The notes: generated from the sequence alone by a model not told the origin. Positions 15,963 to 26,678 are shown, counted from the first letter of the stretch. The stretch is DNA of 64,000 bases from Polychytrium aggregatum (GCF_025602895.1 NW_026516214.1:974619-1038618); one strand, 5' to 3'. Program-made: numbers and translations.

Positions 15963-18900
15963 TCGTCCCCAGTTGAACCCCAGCCTTGCTCTGCCGTGCC
16001 CGAGACCTGCCCAACCAAGGTCGACCAAGTGTCCGCACCGTTGCCCCAAGCTGTCCCCGTTGCCAAGCCGAGCCCTCGCCCGAGTGTGAGCCTGGTTGGT
16101 GGCATCCCATTCTGTCACGCAATCAAGAACGAGAACCTTGAAGTATTCTTGCTGGATGCTGCCCCTCTTGTTTCCCTGTGCTCTGTGGGGGTCGCAGGTC
16201 CCACCCCCGTCGAGAAACCTCAGCCAGAGGTGCCGTCCAAGTACTCCGAGTTCTCGTCCGTGTTCTCCAAGGTCGAGGCGGACAAGCTTCCCCCACATCG
16301 CCCCTACGACCACAAGATTTCCTTGGTCGAGGGCGCCTCTCCCTCGTTCGGCCCAGTGTACAACCTGTCCAAGCTCGAAATGGAGGCCCTGCATGACTAT
16401 GTCCAAGAAAACCTGTCGAAGGGGTTTATCCGACGTTCCGAGTCCCCGGCTGGCGCTCTTGTTTTGTTCGTGAAGAAGCGTGATGGCTCACTTCGTCTGT
16501 GTGTTGATTACAGGGCTCTCAACAAGATCACGATTCCGAATCGCTGCCCGCTCCCGTTGATCTCTGAGACCTTCGACAACCTCGGAAAGGCAAAGGTCTT
16601 CACGAAGCTCGATATGCGAGGCGCATACAACTTGTTGCGCATCGCTGAGGGCGAAGAGTGGAAAACCGCCTTCCGTTGTCGTTATGGTCATTTTGAGTAC
16701 ACGGTGATGCCCTTCGGTTTGATGAATGCCCCGGCCACCTTCCAGTCCTTTGTCAATGACGTTCTTCGGGAGTACTTGGATCAGTTTGTTGTCGTCAAGA
16801 TAGACGACATCCTGATATACTCTAGTAATCCCGAAGAACACGAAGCCCACGTCCGCAAGGTCTTGTCCAAGCTCCACGAGGCCAAGCTCTCACTCAAGCT
16901 CGAGAAATGCGAGTTCGACCGCACATCCGTGACCTTCCTGGGTTTTGTGATCTCCCCAGAAGGAATCTCAATGGACCCTGAACAAGTCCAGGCAATCCAG
17001 GAATGGGAAACTCCGAAATCCGCCCATGATATCCAAGTGTTTTTAGGCCTCTCAAATTTCTACCGCCGTTTTGTCAAGGATTATTCCAAAATAGCCTCTC
17101 CACTCACTGGCCTCCTCAAGAAGGACTGCAAGTTTGCCTGGTCCGCACCTGCTGAAGCCGCCTTCTCCCGACTCAAGAACGCCTTGAGCACTGGTCCTGT
17201 CCTGCGACACTACGATCCCGATCGCCAATGCGTCCTAGAGACGGACGCGTCAGACTACGCCCTGGGCGCGGTACTGAGCCAGCGTAACGACGAGGGTCAA
17301 CTTCACCCCGTCGCATACTACTCCCGCAAGCTTTTGCCCGCCGAAATGAATTATCAAGTTTATGATAAGGAGCTTTTGGCAATTGTGGTTGCCTTTAAGC
17401 ATTGGCGCCACTATCTCGAGTACTCTCCCCAGGTCGCCGAAGTTGTCACGGATCACAAAAATCTCGAGTACTTCAACACGTCCCGCAATCTCAGCCGCCG
17501 CCAAGTCCGTTGGTCGGAAATCCTAGGCGACTTTCACTTCGTGATCCGCTACCGCCCTGGAACACTCAACTCTGCCGCTGATGCCTTGTCCCGGAAGGAC
17601 AAGACTCGTAAGGAGGGAGGTGACTCCTGTAGTTCCCCAAACCTGCACACGCTTCTCCCACCCCAGCTCTTTGTTTCCGCCCTCCGAGCCGTTCCTGTCG
17701 CTCCGGAGACCCATGACATCACTGCCATGATCAAGTTGAAACTCAGGAACGACCCCACCTTTGAACCCATCCTGTCCCAGCTTGCCAAGGACCCCACTTC
17801 CCGTCCAGGATACTCCGTGGATGGAGAGCTGCTCCTGTTCGAAGGCCTTGTTTGTGTCCCAGATGCCCCTGAACTCAAGAGGGAGATCCTACAAGAGTGT
17901 CACGACTCGGCTTCTGCTGGCCACTTCGGGATTGCCAAGACCTATGAGTTGGTCTCCCGCACCTTCCACTGGCCATCAATGCGCAAGTACATCAAAGATT
18001 ACGTCTCTGGGTGCGAAACTTGCCAACGAAATAAGCATTCACGACACAAACCCTTCGGTTTCTTGGCCCCCCTCCCCGTTCCTGATCGACCTTGGTCCTC
18101 GGTCGACTTTATCACTCAGCTTCCCGAGTCTTCCGGTCACACCGCCATTTGTGTTTTCGTTGACCGGTTCTCCAAGATGGCTCACTTCGCTCCTTCCTTC
18201 AATGAAGCTACCGCTGAAGATACCGCCAGGATGTTTTTTGACCGCGTATTCTGCCAACACGGCCTCCCGGACGACATCGTCTCCGACAGGGGCTCAACCT
18301 TTACGTCCAAGTTCTTCAAGGCCCTCCTCGATTTGCTCAAGGTCGACCATAAGATGTCCACCGCCTTCCACCCCCAAACAGACGGACAAACTGAACGAGT
18401 CAATTCCCTACTTGAACAGTACCTTCGATGTTATGTTAACTTCCAACAGGATGATTGGTCAACCCTCCTCCCTCACGCGGAATTTACGTACAACAATACC
18501 AGTCAAGCAACTATCGGATGTTCGCCATTTTTTGCCAACACCGGCGTCAACCCCAAATTCTCGATCACGCTTCCCCGCGTCACCAAGACCACAAGTCTCG
18601 CAGGAGATCGGGTACAGGAGATCCAAGCCTTGCATGAGGAACTCAAATTCAACATCCAGCTAGCACAGGAATCCCACGCCAAGTACTTCGACGCCAACCG
18701 AAGTCCCGGACCCTGCTTCAATGTTGGTGACCGAGTCTGGCTCTCGGCAAGGAATATCAAGACCTCACGACCAGCCGCCAAATTGGACAATCTCAAACTT
18801 GGCCCGTTCAATATCCTCGCCAAGGTCGGGCCAAGATCATTCAAGTTGGACTTACCTGCGTCCATGAAGGTCCACCCCGTTTTCCACATGTCGCTCCTGG

Positions 18901-19167
18901 AACTGGCTCCGGATGACAAGAAACCCGGTCTGGCCCCTGCCAGACCTCCTCCGGTTCTCGTCAAAGGCAATGAAGAATGGGAAGTTGAGCGAATATTATA
19001 CTCGAGGTTGTTCAGGGGTAAGCTTCAGTACTTCGTGCACTGGAAGGGGTACACGGAGATGGACCGCACGTGGGAGCCCGCGGACAACCTCGAGCATGCG
19101 GGACAACCTGTCAAACTCTTTCACAGGAGCTACCCCAGCAAACCTGGCCCTCTCGGACTACTGTCGC

Positions 19168-19181
19168 TGAGAGAGAGATAG
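19168..19181 (+). other. H polypurine tract
   Basis: TGAGAGAGAGATAG lies directly before the 3' LTR, and its last three bases are the pol stop codon. Confidence 0.65.
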
Positions 19182-19373
19182 TGTCATGGACTTCATCGAT
19201 GTTCCCCTCCTCACTCGGCCGGACGCATGCCTCGCGCTGAAGCCAGGTGACTCGGGAAAGAACCCGGGTTACTTCCGAGCCCGTGGTTGCAACAGCGCCC
19301 AACTGAGGCGGGATCACGCCGATATCTGCTCGCCTGCCTGTGCTGAGGCTGGGCGCAGGCTTATAAACCCGGC
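19182..19373 (+). repeat. H 3' LTR, truncated by A2
   Basis: Begins TGTCATGGAC and aligns with the 5' LTR through CCTCGCGCTGAAGCCAGGTGA, but with many differences elsewhere. It has a proper TATAAA (near 19361), then stops at CCGGC (19369-19373), the left target duplication of A2. The rest of this LTR is not in the window. Confidence 0.8.
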
Positions 19374-19756
19374 TGTGATGATCATCCACGTTGGGAACAC
19401 GTGTGGACTGCTGCGCGTGATGCACCATGAGTCATGTTTGTTTGTCTTGGCGTGTATTCCCTGATTGGCTGGCGCCGATGACTCTTACTTCGCCTCCGAC
19501 TGCGCTGTGCTTCGCCCCTCTCGCTGGATGCTCCGCCTCCCTCGCACCCCCATCTCGTCCCTCGTTTGTCGCTCCACCCTTCTCGCCCACTTTCGCCCTT
19601 CGGTTTCCCTCTTGGCTATAAAGCCCCTCCTTTCTTGCACCCATTTTGTATCCTCAGTTCGAACAACACTTGTTGTTATCTGATAAGTCGTAATAGCTTA
19701 TCGTTGTTCGCCAAGCACCTGGTCGTCCAGTGTCGTTGCTTGTCGTGGTCCTCACA
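19374..19756 (+). repeat. A2 5' LTR with promoter
   Basis: 383 bp, starting TGTGATGATCATCC, with a perfect palindrome GATGATCATC at 19377-19386. TATAAAG starts at 19617; AGTTCGAACAA at 19656-19666 is 39 nt downstream. The LTR ends CCTCACA. Confidence 0.9.
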
Positions 19757-19758
19757 TA

Positions 19759-19769
19759 TTGTTCGAACT
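19759..19769 (+). other. A2 self-primer binding site
   Basis: TTGTTCGAACT, two bases after the LTR, is an exact complement of 19656-19666. Confidence 0.75.
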
Positions 19770-19877
19770 CCCTCTCTCTGTCCGACCACCTGCTTGGCTG
19801 AGGCTTCGTTGCTGCCCTCATCCTTCTATTCTCTGTTGTCTTCTCTGCACTCTCCATCCCCCGCTCCCATATCCCAC

Positions 19878-20003
19878 ATGGACCAACTCCAGGCCCAAAT
19901 CGTTGCCCTCCAGGAGGAACTGGTCCTCCTCCGGACCACACACTCTTCCGCCGCCCCGCAGCTCCCCCACATGCCGATCCCGGACAAGTTCGACGGCACC
20001 AGG
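19878..20003 (+). pseudogene. gag: A2 gag, first 42 codons only
   Basis: The ATG at 19878 begins MDQLQAQIVALQEEL, almost identical to A1 gag. The frame runs into the C1 LTR after DKFDGTR and stops. The last five bases, CCAGG (19999-20003), are the left target duplication of C1. Confidence 0.88.
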
Positions 20004-20763
20004 TGTTAGGGATAGCTTCTGCCTGCTCTCCACTTTGACTGCACACTTGGCTGTTCTTTTGCCTTTCTGTTTGTTTGTGTGTAGCTTTGCAGTTCCCCTC
20101 CAATTTTCCGCCTTTTGCCTGTCTTTTCCGCTCCTTCCACACTTCCGTTTCCCCGCGCTGCTCCGCTTCCTTTGTCTTCTTCGCACGCGCCGGTTTGTTT
20201 GTGCACGCGCCTTGCTGCGATTGGTTGCAATTCGGCTGCCGGTCATGTGTCCCCCCACCGGTGACTCATGACCTGCCTGACCGCCCCGATCTCTTGTTCA
20301 TCTCGCACGCATTTGCCCCAACCTTATACTTGACCAATCCGCTTCTTGGACGTTGAGTCACAGTGCTTCGCTTTTGCTTGCGCCTCTCTCGCTTTGGTTC
20401 TCTGCCTGTCTCGGTGGTCCTTCTCGGCCCTCGTTCGTGCACCGCCCCCTTCGCCCTGCGCGATCGCCCACTTTTCCCTCCCTTGGCCGCCTTTCGCTGC
20501 CAAGTCCGGACTTGTCTATAAATAGCCTGACCCCCGCGATGTGTAGTCGAACCTCAGCGTTCAAAATAGGACTAAATAAAGTGCCTTCTACTTTATTCTC
20601 TGAGTGTTCCTCACGTCTCATTTCGAGACTAGTCTTATCTTGAACGGATCTTTGCTTCCCTCGCTCCCTCTCCGAGTCCACTTCGGACTTTACCCTTGCC
20701 TTCCCTGAGCTCACTTCGAGCTCACTTCTTCTTTTGCCGTTGAGTCCCCTTTGGACTCTAACA
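20004..20763 (+). repeat. C1 5' LTR, 31 bp shorter than its relatives
   Basis: Starts TGTTAGGGATAG and ends GGACTCTAACA. It lacks about 31 bp present in the 791-bp C2 and C3 LTRs, between two near-copies of TGCTTCGC-TTTTGC, consistent with a deletion between short direct repeats. TATAAATA is at about 20517. Confidence 0.9.
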
Positions 20764-20834
20764 TCATTTTGAACGCTCCCTCTTGGCTTCCCGGCCTTTC
20801 TTCTTCTTTCGCCTCTCTTTCCCTCGTCGATCCG

Positions 20835-21404
20835 ATGGCTGAGCCTGCTGCACCCCCTGCAGATTTGAATGCGTATCTGGCGCGCATGGAGGAGCGTATG
20901 AACGCCCTCATGACCCAGAACGCTGCTCTCCATCGTCAGATCCAGGACCTGCAAGCTCCCGCCGCCGCTCCCCGCCAGGTCTACCAGGTGAACAAGCCCA
21001 AGGAGTTCCTAGGTTCCCGTGACGAAACGACGGCCTTCCTCGCCCAGTGCCACCTCGTCTTCCTCGCCGATCCTGCCTTCTTTGCGCCCGAGCGCCAGAA
21101 GGTCCTTTATGCCACCTCCTTCCTCCGCGGCGAAGCCTTCAAATGGTACGAGGCCGCCTTTTATATGGCCAACCGCTTCCCGGCTTCCTTCGCGGATTTT
21201 GAAGTTGCCCTCAAGTCGACCTTCGGTGAGGACACGGCCTCCTCGCAAGATAAGGCCTTGAACGACCTCAAGCGCTTGGTTCAACTTAAATCCTGCCAAG
21301 CCTTCGCCACCCGCTTCGTCCAGCTCGCCGCCCGAGTCCAGACCGATGAACCCACCAAGATGCACTTCTTCAAGGAGGGTTTTAAGTCTGAGGTCAAGTC
21401 CCAC
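20835..21404 (+). CDS. gag: C1 gag, N-terminal part
   Basis: Begins at MAEPAAPPADLNAYLARMEERM; an upstream extension in frame has no ATG. A heptad-like N-terminus (QIQDLQ) precedes the gag core (FLAQCHLVFLADPAFF, VLYATSFLRGEAFKWYEAAF). Codon 190 is followed by the D insertion at the target CCCAC (21400-21404). The remaining 127 codons are at 34678-35061 in the correct frame once D and one copy of the duplication are removed. Confidence 0.88.
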
Positions 21405-21705
21405 TGTAGCCAAGGCCACTATATTTTTCCAGATGATCTCCAGCAGAGCAGGGCGAGGGGGCGGCCTTATATGTCCAGCAGCCTGACGCGTTGACGCGCC
21501 CAGAGTCATACAGGAGCGCGCCCCATTTCCTTATCCGTTCCCCAGCTACACACACACACACAGTAACCCAGGACTACTCCCTCGATACACTACAATCTTT
21601 CCCACGGTGCTACAGCAGTCAGTTCTCATCCGTTCTGGATGAAATCGGTATCGTAAGAAAGCTCTCGCTCACGGCTATACCTCGATTATCCTCAATCGTG
21701 TCACA
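21405..21705 (-). repeat. D 3' LTR
   Basis: 301 bp, plus-strand TGTAGCCAAGG to ATCGTGTCACA. It contains a short (AC)n run near 21548-21561. In element sense it starts TGTGACACGATT; CGATT and AATCG (21694-21698, 21683-21687) form a 5-bp inverted repeat close to the end. Confidence 0.92.
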
Positions 21706-21719
21706 CCCCCCCTAAATTT
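21706..21719 (-). other. D polypurine tract
   Basis: In element sense AAATTTAGGGGGGG, directly against the 3' LTR, with an AT-rich stretch before it. Confidence 0.75.
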
Positions 21720-21735
21720 GAAATCAAATTTCTAA

Positions 21736-24620
21736 CTACATACTACTCCCTACACCCACATCCTTCTCTCTCCAGTAATCTCCTATCACATCATCCGCGA
21801 TGTTGTCTTCGTATTCCCAAGTGGCATCTTCAAGGGGATATCCTTCCCACAGTACCAGGTACTGTTGCTTCCTGCGGTATTTTCTGTCGTTGACCAACTT
21901 CTCCACCTTGAATATTGGTTCGACGTCCGAGATTGCAGGTGGTCTTGTGTAAGTCGCTCTTGAAGCGAAGTCGTCCGGCGTCTCAATAAACTTCCGCAGG
22001 AGTTTGCGGTGGAATGTCGGGTGTATGTGGCTTAGTGTAGGGGGTAGCTCCAGGGTGTGGTTGAGTCCTTCGATCTCCGTAATCTTGAACGGACCCAGCC
22101 GACGCGGGATGATTTGGTCTGGCCTGAACTTGTGGGCCTCCCAGTTGATACCTTCGCGCTCAAGGAGGACCATGTCTCCAACCTTGAGCTCCTCCCCCGC
22201 CTGTCTTCTCTCGTTCCCGCTCCGGGTTTGATGATCCTGAGCCTCCTGGAGTTGTTGTGTTGCAATCCTTCGTATGGCTTCGAGGTCCTCCAGGAGACTC
22301 CAGGTTGCCACTCGATCATCGGTGGCATGCTCGTTGCCGGGCATCGTCCTTGGGTGTACCCCGAATGCCAAATAGAATGGGGAGAATCCGGTGGAGGTGT
22401 GCACCGAGTCGTTGTGTCCAAACTCCAGCAGGTGCACCACCTCGTCCCAATTATCGCCCTTGTAGTTGGCGAATGGGACCAGTCTTTGCTTGAGGTCCTT
22501 GACCGTTGCTTCGGCTTGGCCATTGGCCTGTTGGTGCCGGGCCGTCGTAAGCTTCTGGGAAATCTTAAGCGTGGTCAGGACTTTTATCCAAAAGTTCGAT
22601 GTGAAAAGGGAGTCTCGGTCCGAGATTAGCTCCGTCGGGAGTCCGAAGGAGACGACCCAGTATTGAATAAACAACAATGCCACGTCCTCGGCCGTGGACT
22701 TGGTTGTGCACGGAACGAACCGTGCCAGCTTGGTGAGTCGATCCACCAGGATCAGACACTTGTCGTTGCCTTTCTTCGACAGTGGCATAAAGGCAAAGTC
22801 CATGGACACCGAGCTGAATCGTTCCTCAGGGATGGGCAACGGATGCAGCAGGCCGTCGAGGAGGTGGTTGCGGGGTTTGGACTTCTGGCACACCTCGCAT
22901 GCTGCAACATAGCGGGTCACATCCGCTCGCAACGTGGGCCACCAGAACTGGCGCGAAATCTTTTCGAGCGTCCGTAGCTGTCCAACATGGCCCACAGTGA
23001 TGACGTCGTGGTGCTCTTGAAGGATCCGTGTTCGTATCGACTCCACCTTCGGGACGTAGAGTCGATCGTGGTCGTAAAAGATCAGGCCATCCACTCTTGT
23101 AAGACGCTCCAGTGGTGCGTCCTTGGAGCGGCCATCTACATCCTGACCATCGAGATACTTCTGCAGTGTCATTGCCAATTCATCGTTCCCCAGAGCGTCT
23201 CCTACTTCGTCACGGAGGGAAGAGGCAGAGAGACTGGTCGTGACCGGCCTCACATCGACTGCAGCTGTGTCCGAGTCAATCTTCCCCCTACACTTGGAGC
23301 AGAGGGGCCTGTGGCATGGCGCTCGACTGAGTACATCTGCGATTGTGTTTCGAGATCCGGGGACATGTTCAATAGTGAAGTCATAATCTTGAAAATCCAG
23401 GATCCACCGGGCCTGGCGTCGATTGATATTGGCTTGGGTGTTGAGCCAGATGAGTGCCTTATGGTCCGTAACCACATGGAACTGGCAACCCATCAGATAT
23501 GGCCGACCATGTTTGACTAAATCATGCAATGCCAGCAGTTCATGCTCGTACGTCGAGTAGTTGCGTTCAGTGTTCGTCCACTTCCTGGACCAATACAGGA
23601 TGGGGTGAAGCCCATCGTCGAATCGTTGCAAGATCACCCCACCCCCCGCATAGCGGGAGGCGTCAGAGTGGACCTCGACCGGCAGTTGGGTGTCGTAGAA
23701 TCTCAGGACCGGGTATGACGATATGTGGTGCTGAAGCACCCTTACCGCGGTCTGTTCCTGTTCGGTCCATATCCATCCGGTGTTCTTCGGAAGTAGCCCT
23801 GTCAATGGCAGACATATCTCGGCGTATCCGGGGATGAAGTCCTTCACCCAGTTGGTGAGTCCCAGGAAGGCTTGCACATCCGTGATCGAGGACAGCTGGC
23901 CAAAGTCCAGGACAGCGTTGGCCTTGTCCTTCGTGATACTCAGCCCATGTCTGGACACCTCATGTCCACAGAACGGGACCGATTCCTGAGCGAAGCTGCA
24001 CTTCATCAACTTGGCATAGAGGCCGTTCTCCTTAAACTTCTTGAGAACTCGCTCCAGGTGGGCTGCATGCTCTTCTAAAGTGTCCGAGTAGACAAGGACA
24101 TCGTCGACATAGGCGACCATAAACTTGTCGTAGAACTCGTGAAATATGCGGTTCATCATCGTCATGAAGCAGGCCGGGGAGTTGGTAAGCCCCATTGGCA
24201 TTACTAGGTATTCAAATGTTCCATATCTTGTCCGAAAGGCCGTCTTCGCAATGCTGCCTTCATCCATGCGGACCGTGTTGAACCCGTCGCGAACATCGAG
24301 TCCGCTGAAGAATCTTTTGTTTGCCAAGCGGTCCCGCATCTCCGCAATGAACGGAAGCGGAGTGCGGTTCTTGACCGTGTTGGCGTTCAATGCCCTGTAG
24401 TCCACACACATACGTAATGTGCCGTCAGCCTTTTTGACAAAGAGTACCGGAGCACCGTAGTTGGATGTCGAGGGGCGGATATGCCCCTTCTCGAGCAACT
24501 CGTCCAGCTTGGCCTTCAGCACCGTCAACTCCTCGGGACTCAAGTGGAAGATGGGCCTGTACGGTGGAGGCTTCCTCGAATCGATCAGCTCGATGTGCTG
24601 ATCTTCCGGCCGAGGCGGGG
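21736..24620 (-). pseudogene. pol: D pol: RT, RNase H, integrase, chromodomain, out of frame with gag-protease
   Basis: Open from about 24620 to TAG/TGA at 21736. It starts in the RT N-terminal region (LPPPRPEDQHIEL, then SPEELTVLKAKLDELLEKG). RT has VDYRALN and YVDD (AYVDDVLVYS) near 24100; RNase H has HSDASRYAGGG. An HHCC finger reads HHDVITVGHVG...CEVCQKSK, and integrase D-D-E residues lie within MDFAFMPL, ISDRDSLF and GQAEATVK. A canonical chromodomain (VEKLVNDR...VLWEGYPLEDATWEYEDN) lies near the C-terminus. It is joined to the gag-protease frame by a one-base deletion around 24620-24626, inside a normally continuous segment, so I read it as damage rather than programmed shift. Confidence 0.88.
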
Positions 24621-26642
24621 GCAGACTTTGGGGTCCTCGAATACGTCCATGTATCTCTCCAGGACAGATCGGATGGCTGGCGGAAGCTTGGCCAGGTATT
24701 CCTCCTTCTGTTCCGCCAGCGACTTATCGTTCGGGTTTCTGTTAATCTGGGTGACCTCGGATTGGCTTACCAAGACGACTCCAACCTGCACTTCATCTTC
24801 TTTGAGTTCTCTCTGGAGCTGCTTGAAGGATACCGCTTCGATGTGGATCGCCCTAACTCGTTGATCCTTCACGGCTGGCAGGCTGGTCCAAACATGTCGG
24901 GTGTTACGCCGATCCACGAAAGTGATCCTTGTCCGACCCTCCTGGGTCCTCTGATCCAGGACGCGGACCTCCTCATCGAATGGATTGCCCAGGATGAGGT
25001 CATCTTTAATGTCGGCGACAACACAATTGATGAGCCTCGTGTACGATCCACATCGGAGGCTGATGACCGTGGCTGTTGTCGAGACAGAAGTGCGATCGTC
25101 CGCAAATCGTAGCTGTATATCGCAGGGGATCATCTTGCATCCTAGACTCTGGGCTAGGGCTTGCTTGATAACGTTGCCCTTGGCTCCAGAGTCTCGCAGG
25201 AACCGGATGCGCTTTTGAATGCCGGTTGGTCCCCCAGCAGCACCCACGAAGTGGAAGCAAGCGCTCTCTGATATGGCGTTCATTGCTCCTTCGTGCGGTG
25301 GCTCTCTTCGCTTCCCGACCACTCTCGTCAGGTCGATTGAACTTGGTAGTGTCTTTATTTGGCAAGCGTAGACATCACCCTCATGTACCTCGGCATCTGC
25401 GCTCCCATGCGGACTTCTCGTGACTTCCTGGCCACGGGTCTGCTCTCCTTGAACTTGTTCAACCTTGACTGGAGAGCGGCAACCCGTTAGTCCAGGCTTG
25501 TCACGATTGTCCGGAGCAGCAGGTCCGAATACGTACTGAGGGGAGTCATCGCTTCCAACATGAGACTGTCTTGGCTCGGTGGCATTGGGAGGTTCCAATC
25601 GGTAGCTGTGGGAGGCGTTCGTTTGCTCGTAGGGGTCGTAGGTCGCCGTGACTTGTCGCACGGGGATTCTCTGACGGGTCTTGTTCCTCTCCTTCTCCGG
25701 GCAACGGGCGGCTACATGCCCAGCATTGGCTTTGCGGCAGTAGAAACACCCTTTGTTTCGTATAAGGAACTCTCTCTCTCGTGAGGAGAGGTACGAGCCA
25801 CTACCTCTTGGTCCCCTATGGATAGCATCGATGTCCATGGGGACTACTTGCGGGAGCGGCGGCGGAGGCGGGGGCTGATAAGCCGTTGCAGCTTGTTTGT
25901 CCCAGATGCTGCCGAGACGAAGCGTCTCTCGGATCAGTGCTGGAATGTCCTCGCGGAGCTCCGTCTCGTAGTTAGGCAGCATCTGGACATACGGCCTCAC
26001 TGAGTCGTGAAGGCCGCCCACGAAGTAGCCGGTCTTCGAAAAGGTGGTCAATTTTGTTGCGGCTGCGGAGAGCTCCAGGAATCGCTCGATATACTTGGAG
26101 AGGCTTCGAAGCTTCTTTGCTTGGCAAAAGGCTTTAAGTTCCTGTTCAGCCTTTGTGGCTGAGTCCGCAGGAATGAATGTTGCCACTATGATGTCCCGCA
26201 GGCTCTGCCACGAGTCTAACGAGGACCTCATGGCAGCGTTGTCCTGCGAGAACCACCATGTGTGAGCTTTGTCTTGGAAGTGGGTCGCGGCAGCCTGGAC
26301 CTGGGCTGGTCCGACATAGTAGTCCTCCGCATACGAGAAAACCTGATCCATTGAAACAAGGAAGGCATTCACAGTGCCGGCCTCGCGGCTGCCTTTGAAA
26401 GGCGGCACCGCAGCCTCCAGCTTTCTGAGGAAAGCAACCTTGATCTCCCACTGGCGTTGGGTGTGTTGAACGTCCGTTGCAGCGGGTCCTCGGAGTCGAT
26501 AATTGGCAGAAAATGTTCTGACCAGGGTTTGCTGTTCGGGGGTGAGTGAGATGGCAAGCCGATTGAGGTCGCCATCCACACTGCAGAATTGCTTCCACTC
26601 CCCTGCAATAAGGTCTTCAAAAGTAATTGTCTCCTCCGTCAT
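24585..26642 (-). CDS. gag: D gag-protease, reading frame open
   Basis: 685 codons from ATG 26642 (MTEETITFED); an upstream extension is minisatellite and has no ATG. The gag core is at residues about 75-240 (FLVSMDQVFSYAEDYYVG, ATHFQDKAHTWWFSQDN). The knuckle near 305 is CFYCRKANAGHVAARC, CX2CX6HX4C, two residues longer than the standard CX2CX4HX4C. The protease follows in the same frame with RDSGAKGNVI near 505. The last 12 or so residues after DVFEDP are out-of-frame readthrough past the one-base deletion. In an undamaged copy gag, protease and pol would probably be one polyprotein. Confidence 0.85.
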   Translation of the reverse strand: MTEETITFEDLIAGEWKQFCSVDGDLNRLAISLTPEQQTLVRTFSANYRLRGPAATDVQHTQRQWEIKVAFLRKLEAAVPPFKGSREAGTVNAFLVSMDQVFSYAEDYYVGPAQVQAAATHFQDKAHTWWFSQDNAAMRSSLDSWQSLRDIIVATFIPADSATKAEQELKAFCQAKKLRSLSKYIERFLELSAAATKLTTFSKTGYFVGGLHDSVRPYVQMLPNYETELREDIPALIRETLRLGSIWDKQAATAYQPPPPPPLPQVVPMDIDAIHRGPRGSGSYLSSREREFLIRNKGCFYCRKANAGHVAARCPEKERNKTRQRIPVRQVTATYDPYEQTNASHSYRLEPPNATEPRQSHVGSDDSPQYVFGPAAPDNRDKPGLTGCRSPVKVEQVQGEQTRGQEVTRSPHGSADAEVHEGDVYACQIKTLPSSIDLTRVVGKRREPPHEGAMNAISESACFHFVGAAGGPTGIQKRIRFLRDSGAKGNVIKQALAQSLGCKMIPCDIQLRFADDRTSVSTTATVISLRCGSYTRLINCVVADIKDDLILGNPFDEEVRVLDQRTQEGRTRITFVDRRNTRHVWTSLPAVKDQRVRAIHIEAVSFKQLQRELKEDEVQVGVVLVSQSEVTQINRNPNDKSLAEQKEEYLAKLPPAIRSVLERYMDVFEDPKVCPRLGRKISTSS

Positions 26643-26678
26643 GGGTACTGGCAGGGCCTCCCCAGCAAGTTCGGGCGT

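Larger units (their letters stand above)
15373..19181 (+). pseudogene. pol: H pol, one frame break in the protease
   Basis: The -1 frame runs from the slip site to IDTGA (about 15585-15600), then breaks: the rest of pol continues from 15612 in a frame that needs one lost base near 15612. After that it is open to TAG 19179-19181, which touches the 3' LTR. Domains: protease IDTGA; an acidic linker with a GAGTCC repeat; RT with VDYRALN and KIDD (VVVKIDDILIYS) in place of YLDD, near 16800; RNase H ETDASDYALG. Then an HHCC finger, integrase D-D-E within VDFITQLP, VSDRGSTF and QTERVNSL, and a chromodomain (EWEVERILYS...WKGY...TWEP). The break and the Tyr-to-Lys change should each impair function. 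Confidence 0.88.
13846..19373 (+). mobile_element. Element H: Ty3/gypsy chromovirus, damaged, 3' LTR cut by A2
   Basis: Has a 314-bp 5' LTR, a self-primer site, gag, pol with one frame break, and a 3' LTR that stops at 19373 where A2 begins. The two LTRs differ at a large share of positions by eye, far more than in any other element here, although the coding frames are nearly open. The RT motif YxDD reads KIDD. This is the oldest-looking full element in the window, or a recombinant. Confidence 0.88.
19374..20003 (+). mobile_element. Element A2: 5' fragment of a family A element
   Basis: Has a 383-bp 5' LTR, a self-primer site and the first 42 gag codons, all matching A1 in reverse. It is cut at 20003 by C1. 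The rest (pol and 3' LTR) would be expected beyond the right end of C1 but is not found. Confidence 0.9.

Noticed and set aside
19757-19775. GTTCGAA in the A and F primer sites as part of a tRNA gene or a tRNA T-arm primer
   Set aside because: No cloverleaf can be formed around it, and the same bases are explained exactly by complementarity to the element's own RNA start.
20751-20834. N-terminal extensions of C, F and G gags upstream of the chosen ATG
   Set aside because: These extensions start at TTG or similar codons and run through LTR end, primer site or poly(T). The first ATG gives the conserved N-terminus in all copies.
24585-24640. Programmed frameshift between gag-protease and RT in D
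   Set aside because: No slippery heptamer is present, and the junction is inside a contiguous RT N-terminal segment that related elements read in one frame. A one-base deletion explains it.
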